Source: UMGS755 sp045597205 (GTDB lineage Bacteria > Bacillota > Clostridia > UBA1381 > UBA9506). Taken from it: DNA of 39,456 nt. Shown in pieces: positions 22,053-31,202 of the stretch. The position numbers and the translations under genes are program-made. Numbering within the stretch: the stretch's first letter is position 1; each line of letters begins with the position of its first letter. The stretch lies in assembly GCA_045597205.1 (NCBI GenBank), contig JAZODT010000028.1:1-39456 (forward strand), read 5' to 3'. Under the pieces are notes generated by a model. It had not been told where the DNA came from, ran no database searches, and saw nothing but the letters and a program-made list of their open reading frames with translations.

Positions 22053-22328
22053 TTATGCATCATGTTCGTTTATAAACTCTGCCAAAACCCTCTTTAAATC
22101 AGGATTGGTAACTTTTGCACCCTCTGCCAGCTTTTCGGCAATATAGGCAGAAGAATACCCGCTTTTCAATAGATGTTTAATCTTTTTTTTCTTTGGTTGA
22201 TCCACACGCCTAAGCCGACCATCAGCCAACAACGCATATTGTGAATCTAATATCGACAAGACCACAAAGGGTTTGTCCTTGTCCCTGCCTGCCTTTGAAT
22301 AAACAATATCACCGGCAAAAACTTCCAA
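22053..22328 (-). CDS. KOW-domain RNA-binding protein
   Basis: 91 residues. The N-terminal KOW-like part (about 3-45) is FAGDIVYSKAGRDKDKPFVVL...YALLADGRLRRVDQPKKKK, followed by a lysine-rich helical tail. Clostridia typically keep such an L14e-like gene between map and infA. It probably binds RNA on or near the ribosome, but its precise role is not established. Confidence 0.88.
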   Translation of the reverse strand: MEVFAGDIVYSKAGRDKDKPFVVLSILDSQYALLADGRLRRVDQPKKKKIKHLLKSGYSSAYIAEKLAEGAKVTNPDLKRVLAEFINEHDA

Positions 22329-22349
22329 ACATCATCACCTCAAAAAACT

Positions 22350-23099
22350 TTAGCAACGGGTTAAAATTTCTGCTTCGCCATCTTTCACCAAAATCGTGTG
22401 TTCATAATGGGCAGAAAGTTTTCCGTCTGCTGTTACCACTGTCCACTGATCGGGCAGGGTGTTCACATGATATGTGCCTTGATTTACCATGGGTTCAATC
22501 GCCAACGTCATACCGGGCAAAAGTCTTGCTCCACGCCCTGCCGTACCAAAATTCGGCACTTCAGGATCTTCGTGCAACTCACTGCCCACGCCATGACCAA
22601 CCAGACTTCGTACAACCGAAAAGCCATTTTGCTCAACATAAGTCTGAATAGCAGCACCAATATCTTGCAGGCGATTTCCCATCCTGGCCATTTTGAGACC
22701 TTCATAAAAGCTTTCCTCTGTTACACGGATTAATGTTGCTGCTTCGGGACTGATTTTGCCAACAGGAAATGTTTTTGCGCTATCACTATGATAGCCCTTA
22801 TAATAAACACCAATATCCACACTAACAATATCACCCTCACGAAGCTCTACCTTTTTAGAAGGAATACCGTGTACCACCTGCCCGTTCACAGACGTGCAGA
22901 TGTGGCCGGGATAGCCATTGTAATGCCAAAAGGAACAGGTTGCATTGTTCTGCCGGATAAACCGTGCAGCAATGTCATCCAGTTCAGCCGTTGTAACACC
23001 GGGTTTAATTGCTTCTTGAAGGCAAGCAAATGTGGCCGCATTAATTGCACCAGCCGCACGCATTGCATCAATCTCATGGGGTGATTTTATTTTTATCAT
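22350..23099 (-). CDS. map: type I methionine aminopeptidase
   Basis: 249 residues. It removes the initiator Met from nascent chains. The metal ligands are visible: Asp in VSVDIGVYYKGYHSDSAKT (two), His in LVGHGVGSELHEDPEVPN, Glu in TLAIEPMV and Glu in AHYEHTILV. No zinc-finger extension. It overlaps adk by ATGA, the common adk-map pairing in Firmicutes. Confidence 0.97.
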   Translation of the reverse strand: MIKIKSPHEIDAMRAAGAINAATFACLQEAIKPGVTTAELDDIAARFIRQNNATCSFWHYNGYPGHICTSVNGQVVHGIPSKKVELREGDIVSVDIGVYYKGYHSDSAKTFPVGKISPEAATLIRVTEESFYEGLKMARMGNRLQDIGAAIQTYVEQNGFSVVRSLVGHGVGSELHEDPEVPNFGTAGRGARLLPGMTLAIEPMVNQGTYHVNTLPDQWTVVTADGKLSAHYEHTILVKDGEAEILTRC

Positions 23100-23737
23100 A
23101 ACTCTGCCCCACTAACTACAGCGTTAACTCGTTCGTATATTTCCTCCACTGAGCCTTCGCCCGGAATTTCAACTAACTTCTTCTGTTTTTTATAATATGC
23201 TTTCAGCGGTTCTGTCTGCTCATGATAAACAGAGAGTCGCTTTAACACAACTTCGGGTGCGTCATCTTCTCTTATAGAAAGAGCTTCTCCGCACACATCA
23301 CAAATGCCCTCCACTTTCGGACGATTGAATGTAGTATGAAACGTCGCGCCGCATTTGCCGCAAACTCTGCGCCCAGACATGCGTTTAACAATCGCTTCAT
23401 CCGCCACTTCAATGTCAATCACTCGGTCAACCTTAATACCAGTTTCGTCCATTATTTTAGCCTGCACAAGTGTGCGAGGGAAACCATCTAAGATATAGCC
23501 GTTTTGGCAATCATCATTCTGAAGACGTTCTGCCACTAAAGCAGCAACAATATCATCTGGAAGCAAATTACCACCATTAATATAATTTTCAGCTATCTTG
23601 CCAACAGGAGTTCCCTCTTTCATTGCCTGCCGAATAATGTTACCGGTTGAAATGGTAGGAATTCCTAAACTGTCTGAGAGCTTAGCCGCCTGGGTACCTT
23701 TTCCGGCACCCGGCGGTCCAAAAAATACTAATTTCAT
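23096..23737 (-). CDS. adk: adenylate kinase, zinc-type LID
   Basis: 213 residues. The P-loop GPPGAGKGTQAA is at 7-18. The LID carries four cysteines, CGKC and CDVC (about 130-153), binding structural zinc as in Gram-positive Adk. DGFPRT and the Arg residues of the AMP site are present. It balances ATP, ADP and AMP. It lies 14 bases after secY. Confidence 0.97.
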   Translation of the reverse strand: MKLVFFGPPGAGKGTQAAKLSDSLGIPTISTGNIIRQAMKEGTPVGKIAENYINGGNLLPDDIVAALVAERLQNDDCQNGYILDGFPRTLVQAKIMDETGIKVDRVIDIEVADEAIVKRMSGRRVCGKCGATFHTTFNRPKVEGICDVCGEALSIREDDAPEVVLKRLSVYHEQTEPLKAYYKKQKKLVEIPGEGSVEEIYERVNAVVSGAEL

Positions 23738-23751
23738 AGCGCTTCGTCTCC

Positions 23752-25041
23752 TTATTCTAAGAAGCCCTTGTAATGACGCATTAGCATCTGAGATTCCATC
23801 TGCTTAACAGTTTCAAGAGCAACACCAACGACGATCAACAAAGATGTACCGCCAATGGAGACCCCAGCCAGGCTGGGTACAAACGCTAACAAAATCGGGA
23901 ACACTGCAATAACTGCTAAAAACAATGAGCCAAACAGTGTAACTTTAGAAACAATTCTTGCAATAAAGTCAGAAGTGGGTTTGCCAGGACGAATACCCGG
24001 AACAAAGCCGCCATTTTTCTTCATATTGTTAGCAATTTCAATAGGATTAAACTGGATTGATGTGTAGAAATAAGTGAAGAACACAATCAACAGGAAATAC
24101 GCAACAATATAGAACGGATGTGTTTGCTGGAACCATCTGAGAACAATTCCCCAAAACCCTCCCGGAATAGTTTCACCATTAATAAACATATTAATGGTCT
24201 GCGGGAAGGACATGATGGAAACTGCAAAGATGATAGGCATAACGCCTGCCATTGACAGTTTAATGGGGATGTGTGTGCTCTGGCCGCCATACATCTTTCT
24301 GCCAACAACACGTTTTGCATACTGAACAGGAACTCTGCGTTCTGCATCATTCATCAGCACAACAAAGCCGATTGCTAAAACAGAAATAACTAAAATACCA
24401 ATCAGTGTAATCACAGACTGAATATTCACACCCTCTGCTGTAAACAAGGACGCACGTAGGGACTGAATCATAGCCGGTCCTCTAGACACGATACCTGTAA
24501 AAATCAGCAGTGAAATACCGTTACCGATACCTTTTTCTGTAATCTGTTCACCTAACCACATCAAAAATGCTGTACCCGCTGTTAAAGACAGAGTAACGAG
24601 GATGTAGTTCATAACAGCATTGCCTTGCATGCCGGCTTTTAAACCAAAGTAAAGGCCTGTTGCCTGCAAGAAGCCTAAAATAACTGTGCCGTAACGAGTA
24701 TAGGAAGAAAGCTTTTTTCTACCTTCCTCACCCTCTTTTGCCAAACGCTCCAGCGCGGGGATTGCTACCGTTAAAAGCTGAAGGATAATCGAAGCGTTAA
24801 TGTAGGGCGAGATACTCATAGCAAAAATGGAACCACGCTCTAAGGCACCACCGGAAAAGTTATTTAACAATCCCTGCATGCCACCAGAAAAACCACCCAT
24901 CATCTGTGAAACAGCTTCACCAGTCAAGCCCGGAACAGGGATATAAGAACCCAGTCTGAAAATGACCAACATTAAAATTGTGTAAAGCATTTTCTTTCTT
25001 AATTCGGGAATCTTCCATGCGTTTCTGAGCGTTTGCAGCAT
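23752..25041 (-). CDS. secY: preprotein translocase subunit SecY
   Basis: 429 residues with about ten membrane helices. N-terminal WKIPELRKKMLYTILMLVIF, plug region LNNFSGGALERGSIFAMSIS and the C-terminal cytoplasmic loop with GIRPGKPT are typical. It forms the Sec channel with SecE and SecG. Its start directly abuts the rplO stop. Standard spc-operon position. Confidence 0.98.
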   Translation of the reverse strand: MLQTLRNAWKIPELRKKMLYTILMLVIFRLGSYIPVPGLTGEAVSQMMGGFSGGMQGLLNNFSGGALERGSIFAMSISPYINASIILQLLTVAIPALERLAKEGEEGRKKLSSYTRYGTVILGFLQATGLYFGLKAGMQGNAVMNYILVTLSLTAGTAFLMWLGEQITEKGIGNGISLLIFTGIVSRGPAMIQSLRASLFTAEGVNIQSVITLIGILVISVLAIGFVVLMNDAERRVPVQYAKRVVGRKMYGGQSTHIPIKLSMAGVMPIIFAVSIMSFPQTINMFINGETIPGGFWGIVLRWFQQTHPFYIVAYFLLIVFFTYFYTSIQFNPIEIANNMKKNGGFVPGIRPGKPTSDFIARIVSKVTLFGSLFLAVIAVFPILLAFVPSLAGVSIGGTSLLIVVGVALETVKQMESQMLMRHYKGFLE

Positions 25042-25485
25042 TTAAACCACCTCCGCCTTTCCTCCAGCATTTACGATTTTTTCTGCTGCAGTAGCAGAGA
25101 AACGTGCTGCTTTAACGGTTAAATTCTTAGCTGTTAAATCACCACGACCTAAAACAACGATACCGTCGTTTACTTTTTTAACGATTCCTTCTGCTTTCAA
25201 TACTTCAGCTGTAACTTCTGTACCGTCAGCAAACTTGTTTAAGTCTGAAACGTTAATTTGCGAATATGTCTTCGCAAAAATATTTGTAAAGCCTTTCTTT
25301 GGCAGACGTCTGTACAGTGGCATCTGTCCACCCTCAAAACCGGGTCTGACACCGCCGCCCGAACGAGCGTTCTGACCCTTGTGACCTCTGCCAGCTGTTT
25401 TACCGTTACCGGAACCATGGCCGCGGCCAACTCTGAACGCTGCTTTTTTGGAACCTTCTGCGGGCTTTAATTCGTTCAGTTTCAC
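25042..25485 (-). CDS. rplO: 50S ribosomal protein L15
   Basis: 147 residues: LNELKPAEGSKKAAFRVGRG, the glycine-rich basic region HGSGNGKTAGRGHKGQNARS, then a globular C-terminal half. A late-assembly 23S rRNA binder. Immediately followed by secY with no gap. Confidence 0.98.
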   Translation of the reverse strand: MKLNELKPAEGSKKAAFRVGRGHGSGNGKTAGRGHKGQNARSGGGVRPGFEGGQMPLYRRLPKKGFTNIFAKTYSQINVSDLNKFADGTEVTAEVLKAEGIVKKVNDGIVVLGRGDLTAKNLTVKAARFSATAAEKIVNAGGKAEVV

Positions 25486-25504
25486 TGAAAAGCACCTCCT
25501 TAAA

Positions 25505-25684
25505 CTATATTTCTTCTACCTCAAGCATATAGCCCACCTTGGCAATCATGCCGCGAATTGCAGCATTATCCTGGTGTTCTTTTTCATCCCTAATTTTTTT
25601 AAGACCCAGGGCGTGTACCGTAGCAATATGGTCTTTTTTTCTGCCAATGGTGCTTTTTACAAGCTTCACCTTAAGCATAGCCAT
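25505..25684 (-). CDS. rpmD: 50S ribosomal protein L30
   Basis: 59 residues, short type without extension: MLKVKLVKSTIGRKKDHIAT near the start and GMIAKVGYMLEVEEI at the end. The start codon at 25684 follows AGGAGG by about 9 bases; an alternative ATG two codons later is possible. It lies between rpsE and rplO as expected. Confidence 0.95.
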   Translation of the reverse strand: MAMLKVKLVKSTIGRKKDHIATVHALGLKKIRDEKEHQDNAAIRGMIAKVGYMLEVEEI

Positions 25685-25698
25685 AATACCGTACCTCC

Positions 25699-26202
25699 TT
25701 AATCTACTAAGTCTTCCTTGGATTTGCCACGCAACTGCGCTACTTCACCGGCATCCTTCAAGGAGGCTAATCCGGCAATGGTAGCTTTTACAACATTGCG
25801 TGCATTGTTGGAACGAAGAGACTTCGTTCTGATGTCATGAATACCGGCAAGCTCAACAACTGCTCTGGCAGCGCCGCCAGCGATAACACCTGTACCGGGA
25901 GCAGCAGGCTTTAATAAAATTCTGCCTGCACCAAATTCGCCAATGGTTTCATGGGGAATGGATGTTCCGGCCAGATTAACCTTAATCATGTTTTTCTTTG
26001 CGTCTTCAATACCTTTGCGAATCGCTTCAGGAATTTCAACCGCTTTACCTGTACCACAGCCTACATGACCATTTTCATCACCGACAACAACCAGTGCAGA
26101 AAAACGCATGCTACGACCACCTTTAACAGTTTTTGCAACACGGCTGAGTTTTACCACTTTTTCTTTGATATCCAAAACGCTTGCATCTATTAACTGAGCC
26201 AA
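25699..26202 (-). CDS. rpsE: 30S ribosomal protein S5
   Basis: 167 residues. Residues about 15-65 form the S5 dsRNA-binding domain (VKLSRVAKTVKGGRSMRFSA, GDENGHVGCGTGKA). The C-terminal half has IPHETIGEFGAGRILLKPA. S5 contributes to decoding accuracy and mRNA helicase activity. Normal length. Confidence 0.98.
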   Translation of the reverse strand: MAQLIDASVLDIKEKVVKLSRVAKTVKGGRSMRFSALVVVGDENGHVGCGTGKAVEIPEAIRKGIEDAKKNMIKVNLAGTSIPHETIGEFGAGRILLKPAAPGTGVIAGGAARAVVELAGIHDIRTKSLRSNNARNVVKATIAGLASLKDAGEVAQLRGKSKEDLVD

Positions 26203-26220
26203 ACTGGTTTCCTCCTTTTC

Positions 26221-26583
26221 TTAAAATTCCAAGCCGCCTTCACGGGCGCCTTCGGCTAATTCCTGAACACGTCCGTGGTAAATATAACCACCACGATCAA
26301 AAACTACCGATTTGATACCGGCATCTAAAGCTCTCTGAGCAACCAGTTTACCAACTGCTCTTGCTGCTTCCTTGTTACCGCCGTAATTCTCCTTGAGCTC
26401 TTTGTCCAAGGTAGATGCGGAAACCAGTGTTACGCCTTTTGTATCGTCTATAATCTGTGCATAAATGTGCTTTAAGCTTCTGAACACGTTCAGTCTGGGA
26501 CGTTCCGATGTTCCGCTGATCAGCTTACGAACTCTTTTATGTCTTCTGAGTCTTGCAACATTGCTGACAGGCTTCTTAATCAC
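26221..26583 (-). CDS. rplR: 50S ribosomal protein L18
   Basis: 120 residues: RLRRHKRVRKLISGTSERPR, LNVFRSLKHIYAQIIDD and FDRGGYIYHGRVQELAEGAR. It binds 5S rRNA with L5. It sits 18 bases before rpsE. The 87-base spacer from rplF holds a small GCATGG/CCATGC hairpin. Confidence 0.98.
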   Translation of the reverse strand: MIKKPVSNVARLRRHKRVRKLISGTSERPRLNVFRSLKHIYAQIIDDTKGVTLVSASTLDKELKENYGGNKEAARAVGKLVAQRALDAGIKSVVFDRGGYIYHGRVQELAEGAREGGLEF

Positions 26584-26670
26584 TTTTTTTCACTCCTTTT
26601 TTATGCTGCATGGATTTTGCCATGCTTAGGAATTATAATTTTTCTTACAATCGGTCTGCCTTGCGGGTTA

Positions 26671-27216
26671 TTATTTCTTACCGCCGGCTTTACCTTCTTT
26701 ACGTCTGATATGCTCGTAAGAGTATTTGATACCTTTGCCCTTATAGGGTTCAGGCAATCTCTTTTCTCTTACCTTAGCGGCGAATTCACCAACAACCTGC
26801 TTATCAGTACCCTTAATGATGATGGTGTTGGGATTTGGAACCTCAATTGTAATCCCTTCAACAGGAACCATTTCAACAGGATGGGAATAGCCCAAATTCA
26901 TCAGCAGGTTTTTGCCCTGCAACTGAACTCTGTAACCTACGCCGTTAACCTCCAAGGTCTTTTCATAACCTTCCGTTACACCAACAACCATGTTATTTAA
27001 AAGTGTACGGGTCAGGCCATGGAGTGCCTTGTGCATTTTTATTTCCGAAGGTCTTTCAATGGTGATAACGCCATCTTCCTTCTTGATAATCATATCAGGG
27101 TGTAAATTCTTTGTTAATGTACCTTTCGGACCCTTAACGGTAACTGCATTGCCAGCACCGATAGTAACGTCAACGCCACTGGGAACCGTAATCGGCATTT
27201 TACCAATTCTGGACAT
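26671..27216 (-). CDS. rplF: 50S ribosomal protein L6
   Basis: 181 residues: SRIGKMPITVPSGVDVTIG and the C-terminal PEPYKGKGIKYSYEHIRRKE signature. Two similar alpha/beta domains. L6 sits near the factor-binding site beside the sarcin-ricin loop. Expected length and order. Confidence 0.98.
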   Translation of the reverse strand: MSRIGKMPITVPSGVDVTIGAGNAVTVKGPKGTLTKNLHPDMIIKKEDGVITIERPSEIKMHKALHGLTRTLLNNMVVGVTEGYEKTLEVNGVGYRVQLQGKNLLMNLGYSHPVEMVPVEGITIEVPNPNTIIIKGTDKQVVGEFAAKVREKRLPEPYKGKGIKYSYEHIRRKEGKAGGKK

Positions 27217-27237
27217 TCTCTGATACCTCCCTAGTTT

Positions 27238-27633
27238 TTACCAGACAAAGGCCAGGACCTCGCCACCGACGTTTTCCTGCCTTGCCTTTTTATCGGTCAT
27301 AATACCTTTAGATGTGGAAATAATGGCAATACCCAGGCCTTTTAATACCTTAGGCAATTCTTCCGTATTCTTGTAAATTCTAAGACCAGGCTTAGAAACT
27401 CTTTGAATACCGGAAATAACCTTTTCTTTTCCAACATATTTCAGAGCAATTCTGATAATGCCCTGTTTACCGTCTTCAATGACCTGATAATTCTTTATAT
27501 ACCCTTCCTCAAGCAGAATGGCCGCAATAGCCTTCTTCATGTTAGAGGCGGGCACATCAACCGTTTCGTGCCGTGCAGAGTTTGCATTACGAATTCTGGT
27601 AAGCATATCCGCGATAGGATCGGTCACTTGCAT
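27238..27633 (-). CDS. rpsH: 30S ribosomal protein S8
   Basis: 131 residues: DPIADMLTRIRNANSARHET at the start and the family signature AIISTSKGIMTDKKARQENV near the end. It binds helix 21 of 16S rRNA. In E. coli it is the spc-operon translational repressor; whether that holds here is unknown. Confidence 0.98.
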   Translation of the reverse strand: MQVTDPIADMLTRIRNANSARHETVDVPASNMKKAIAAILLEEGYIKNYQVIEDGKQGIIRIALKYVGKEKVISGIQRVSKPGLRIYKNTEELPKVLKGLGIAIISTSKGIMTDKKARQENVGGEVLAFVW

Positions 27634-27660
27634 GATTTTAGCCTCCTTCCAAATTCTGTT

Positions 27661-27846
27661 TTACCAGCTGGCCTTTTTCACACCGGGGATCTGACCTTTA
27701 TAAGCCAGTTCTCTGAAGCAAATACGGCAGATTCCAAACTTTCTCAAATAAGCATGGGGACGTCCGCAGATTTTGCAACGGTTATACGCTCTGGTGCTGA
27801 ACTTAGGCGTTCTCTGCTGTTTGTTAACCATAGATTTTTTAGCCAT
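27661..27846 (-). CDS. rpsZ: 30S ribosomal protein S14, zinc-binding type Z
   Basis: 61 residues, the short C+ form. Four cysteines as CKIC-x12-CRIC bind zinc; the C-terminal part reads FRELAYKGQIPGVKKASW. S14 helps build the 30S head. The zinc-independent paralogue, if any, lies elsewhere. Confidence 0.97.
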   Translation of the reverse strand: MAKKSMVNKQQRTPKFSTRAYNRCKICGRPHAYLRKFGICRICFRELAYKGQIPGVKKASW

Positions 27847-27871
27847 GATTCTCCTCCTTCACAATCAGAGC

Positions 27872-28414
27872 TTACCGGCTGGCAAAGGGAGCGCCCATCA
27901 ATGTGAGCAGTTCTCTTGCTTCTTCGTCGGTCTTGGCTGTGGTTACGACAATAATGTCCATACCTCTGATTTTATCAATCTTATCATAATCTATTTCCGG
28001 GAATATAAGCTGTTCCTTAATACCCAGAGAGTAATTTCCGCGTCCGTCAAAGGAATCGGGGTTGATACCTCTGAAGTCTCTTACACGAGGCAGAGCCACG
28101 GAAAAGAGTCTGTCTAAGAACTCATACATCTTCTTGCCGCGCAGTGTTACTTTGCAGCCGATATTCATGCCTTCTCTGACTTTAAACGCAGCAACGGATT
28201 TCTTAGCCTTAGTGATAACGGGTTTTTGACCTGTAATAGCAGCCAAATCTTCAACCGCGCTGTCTAATGCTTTTGCATTTTCCTTTGCTTCGCCCAAGCC
28301 GATATTAATCACGATTTTTTCCAGCTTCGGAATTTGCATCGTGCTTTTATAACCGAATTTTTCCATTAAAGCCGGTGCAACCTCGCCGGTATATTTATCC
28401 TGCATTCTAGACAT
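27872..28414 (-). CDS. rplE: 50S ribosomal protein L5
   Basis: 180 residues: YKSTMQIPKLEKIVINIGLG and ITGQKPVITKAKKSVAAFKV are conserved L5 blocks. It links 5S rRNA to the central protuberance and contacts S13. The ATG at 28414 has GGAGG 11 bases upstream; an ATG three codons later is possible. Confidence 0.98.
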   Translation of the reverse strand: MSRMQDKYTGEVAPALMEKFGYKSTMQIPKLEKIVINIGLGEAKENAKALDSAVEDLAAITGQKPVITKAKKSVAAFKVREGMNIGCKVTLRGKKMYEFLDRLFSVALPRVRDFRGINPDSFDGRGNYSLGIKEQLIFPEIDYDKIDKIRGMDIIVVTTAKTDEEARELLTLMGAPFASR

Positions 28415-28442
28415 CAGCTTGTAAACCTCCTTTTCTTGTCAA

Positions 28443-28766
28443 TTAGTCGCTGAAAACTTCATTGCACTTTTTGCAATATCTAACTTTGTCACCATTTTCT
28501 AAAACCTTGCGGCCTACACGAGCAGGCTTGCCGCATTTAGGACAAACATTCATTAAGTTGGAAGCATCCACAGCAGATTCCTGCTTAATGATGCCGCCGG
28601 TTTCGCCGGCACGGCGGGGCTTTTGATGGCGGGTTACAACTGCAACACCTTCAACAATTGCCTTGCCTTTTTCCGGGAACACGCTTAAAACTTTGCCCTG
28701 TTTGCCTTTATCTTTACCGGAAATAACGATGACTTCATCACCGGATTTAATATGCATTTTAGCCAT
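28443..28766 (-). CDS. rplX: 50S ribosomal protein L24
   Basis: 107 residues. The KOW motif (GDEVIVISGKDKGKQGKVLS) at about 9-30 is followed by HQKP. The C-terminal tail has CPKC and CKKC, a zinc-ribbon-like pair seen in many Gram-positive L24 proteins. It initiates 50S assembly. Confidence 0.97.
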   Translation of the reverse strand: MAKMHIKSGDEVIVISGKDKGKQGKVLSVFPEKGKAIVEGVAVVTRHQKPRRAGETGGIIKQESAVDASNLMNVCPKCGKPARVGRKVLENGDKVRYCKKCNEVFSD

Positions 28767-28783
28767 GTTAGCGTTCCTCCTCT

Positions 28784-29152
28784 TTACAGCACCTCGGGAG
28801 CCAGAGAGAGAATCTTCATATATTCTTTTTCACGAAGCTCTCTTGCAACGGGCCCAAAAATACGGGTTCCTCTAGGATTTTTATCTTCTCTTATAATAAC
28901 GGCTGCATTTTCGTCAAACTTGATGTAAGTACCATCGTTACGTCTAACGCCGCTGGCAGATCTGACGATAACAGCTTTGACAACGTCGCCTTTTTTAACA
29001 ACACCGCCGGGTGTTGCCTTCTTAACGGAAGCGACCACAACATCACCAATTGCTGCATATCTTCTCTTAGAACCGCCTAAAACGCGGATACACATGAGTT
29101 CTTTAGCACCGGTGTTGTCTGCAACCTTCAAAAGCGTTTGCTGTTGAATCAT
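28784..29152 (-). CDS. rplN: 50S ribosomal protein L14
   Basis: 122 residues: MIQQQTLLKVADNTGAKELM, then VVKAVIVRS and PRGTRIFGPVARELRE. Highly conserved protein at the subunit interface that contacts 16S helix 14. Standard length. Confidence 0.98.
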   Translation of the reverse strand: MIQQQTLLKVADNTGAKELMCIRVLGGSKRRYAAIGDVVVASVKKATPGGVVKKGDVVKAVIVRSASGVRRNDGTYIKFDENAAVIIREDKNPRGTRIFGPVARELREKEYMKILSLAPEVL

Positions 29153-29189
29153 TTCGGTTTCCTCCTTATTTAGTATCAGTTAAGCTATA

Positions 29190-29444
29190 TTACTTAACTT
29201 TTTCTACAATCTCAACCAGTCTCCATCTCTTGTCTTTAGACAGGGGTCTGGTCTCCATTACGCGAACGCGATCGCCAATACGGCATTCGTTGTTTTCGTC
29301 ATGGGCTTTGAGTTTGTAGGTACGTTTTACAATTTTACCGTAAAGCGGATGCTTCACGTTATATTCAATCGCAACAACGATGGTTTTATCCATTTTGTCA
29401 CTGACAACCTTACCGGTTCTCTGTTTTCTGAAATTACGTTCCAT
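29190..29444 (-). CDS. rpsQ: 30S ribosomal protein S17
   Basis: 84 residues, an OB-fold: RKQRTGKVVSDKMDKTIVVA, VKHPLYGKIVKRTYKLKAHD and GDRVRVMETRPLSKDKRWRL. A primary 16S rRNA binder of the 5' domain. Confidence 0.98.
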   Translation of the reverse strand: MERNFRKQRTGKVVSDKMDKTIVVAIEYNVKHPLYGKIVKRTYKLKAHDENNECRIGDRVRVMETRPLSKDKRWRLVEIVEKVK

Positions 29445-29472
29445 GATTTCACTCCTTTCCGCTTAACTGCAA

Positions 29473-29676
29473 TTAGTTAGCCTTTTCTTCCAGCTTTCTT
29501 TCCGCTAAAACGGTTTTAATTCTGGCAATTGTCTTTTTAACCTCAACGATTCGCATGGGATTTTCCAGCTGATTCGTGGCGTTTTGGAAACGCAGGTTAA
29601 ACAATTCTTTTTTCAGGTCAGCCAAATTGCTTTCAAGCTCTTGATTTGTAAAATCGCGAATTTCTGTAACCTTCAT
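29473..29676 (-). CDS. rpmC: 50S ribosomal protein L29
   Basis: 67 residues, two helices: LESNLADLKKELFNLRFQNA and the RIVEVKKTIARIKTVLAER segment. It lies at the tunnel exit beside L23. Five bases separate it from rplP. Confidence 0.97.
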   Translation of the reverse strand: MKVTEIRDFTNQELESNLADLKKELFNLRFQNATNQLENPMRIVEVKKTIARIKTVLAERKLEEKAN

Positions 29677-29681
29677 TATGC

Positions 29682-30107
29682 TTACGCCTCCTCTTTATTT
29701 TCGGCGCGCGTTACGAACTTGCATTTAACAGGCAGCTTGTGAGCCGCGAGACGCATAGCCTCTCTTGCTACCTCCTCGGAAACGCCACCGATCTCGAACA
29801 TAACCCGTCCGGGCTTAACGACAGCTACCCAATATTCCGGTGAACCTTTACCGCTACCCATACGGGTTTCAGCTGGTTTCTCGGTGATGGGCTTATCCGG
29901 GAAAATTTTAATCCAGACCTGTCCGCCTCTCTTGATATAACGGGTCATGGCAATACGGGCAGCCTCAATCTGGTTTGAGGTGATCCAGGCAGGGCTCTGT
30001 GCCTGCAAACCGTATTCACCATAAGTTACGGTATTACCACGGGTTGCTTTGCCTGTCATTCTGCCACGCATGACTCTTCTGTATTTCACTCTTTTAGGCA
30101 ATAACAT
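29682..30107 (-). CDS. rplP: 50S ribosomal protein L16
   Basis: 141 residues: MLLPKRVKYRRVMRGRMTG at the start, then IKIFPDKPITEKPAETRMG and GKGSPEYWVAVVKPGRVMFE. It organises A-site tRNA binding and 5S rRNA contacts. Normal length. Confidence 0.98.
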   Translation of the reverse strand: MLLPKRVKYRRVMRGRMTGKATRGNTVTYGEYGLQAQSPAWITSNQIEAARIAMTRYIKRGGQVWIKIFPDKPITEKPAETRMGSGKGSPEYWVAVVKPGRVMFEIGGVSEEVAREAMRLAAHKLPVKCKFVTRAENKEEA

Positions 30108-30146
30108 GCTTTTTCATTCCTTTCTTTCAGAATCAATGCCGCTTTT

Positions 30147-30815
30147 TTACGCTTTTGCAGCAGCTGGCTTCTGACTCTTCTTGCTTTCGGGAAGAATTTC
30201 TCCTTTATAAATCCAAACCTTTACGCCGATTTTACCATAGGTTGTGTTGGCTTCCCAAAAACCATAGTCAATATCGGCACGCAGGGTCTGCAGTGGAATA
30301 GTACCTTCATGGTAGTGCTCAGTTCTTGCGATTTCAGCACCGCCTAAACGGCCTGCACAGCTGGTTTTAATACCTTTAGCACCCAGCTTCATAGCACGGC
30401 CCATGCAGGATTTCATAGCTTTTCTGAAAGAGATTCTCTTTTCAAGCTGTGCTGCAATGTTTTCGGCTACTAACTGTGCATCAACATCGGGGTGTTTAAC
30501 CTCTTCGATATTCAGCGCAATGTTTTTGCCGGTTAAGGTTTCTAATTCTTTCTTAATCTTTTCAATTTCGCTACCGCCACGACCAATGATGATACCGGGC
30601 TTTGCTGCAAAAATATTGATTTTAATACGTTTTGCAGTACGCTCAATTTCAATCTTGGCAATGCCAGATGCGAATAATTTCTTCTTTAAGAACTTTCTTA
30701 TTTTATAGTCTTCAACTAAGAGATCACCAAACTGTGAATCCTGTGCAAACCATCTGGAATCCCAGTCTTTGATGATGCCGACTCTTAAACCGTGTGGATT
30801 AACTTTCTGACCCAA
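30147..30815 (-). CDS. rpsC: 30S ribosomal protein S3
   Basis: 222 residues. It has an N-terminal region starting GQKVNPHGLRVGIIKDWDSR, a KH domain with GIIIGRGGSEIEKIKKELE (about 75-95), and the C-terminal TSCAGRLGGAEIARTEHYHE. S3 forms part of the mRNA entry channel. Confidence 0.98.
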   Translation of the reverse strand: MGQKVNPHGLRVGIIKDWDSRWFAQDSQFGDLLVEDYKIRKFLKKKLFASGIAKIEIERTAKRIKINIFAAKPGIIIGRGGSEIEKIKKELETLTGKNIALNIEEVKHPDVDAQLVAENIAAQLEKRISFRKAMKSCMGRAMKLGAKGIKTSCAGRLGGAEIARTEHYHEGTIPLQTLRADIDYGFWEANTTYGKIGVKVWIYKGEILPESKKSQKPAAAKA

Positions 30816-30837
30816 GCTACTTACCTCCTTCTTTTTC

Positions 30838-31173
30838 TTATTCTTTTTCCTTCAAAACAATTGTGATGTGAGAAGTACGTTTTCTGATACGAAATGCTCT
30901 GCCCTGCGCTCTGGGACGAACTCTTTTTAAGGTCGGACCCTGGCAAGCAAAGATCTCAGCAACGTACAGACTGTTAACGTCCATATTATGATTATTCTCT
31001 GCGTTTGCAATTGCTGATTTTAACAACTTCTCTACCGGTTCGCTGGCTGCTTTCGGGGTGTTCTTTAAAATACCCAGTGCAACACCTACGGGCTTGTTTC
31101 TAATTAAATCTATCACAATTTTAACTTTTCTAGATGAAATACGTGCATAGCTCAGTTTTGCTCTGGCTTCCAC
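30838..31173 (-). CDS. rplV: 50S ribosomal protein L22
   Basis: 111 residues: ARISSRKVKIVIDLIRNKPV, then the tunnel loop region and RAQGRAFRIRKRTSHITIVL. Its beta-hairpin lines the exit tunnel where macrolides bind. Standard position between rpsS and rpsC. Confidence 0.98.
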   Translation of the reverse strand: MEARAKLSYARISSRKVKIVIDLIRNKPVGVALGILKNTPKAASEPVEKLLKSAIANAENNHNMDVNSLYVAEIFACQGPTLKRVRPRAQGRAFRIRKRTSHITIVLKEKE

Positions 31174-31202
31174 AAAGATTCCTCCTTTCCTACAAGGAAA
31201 TT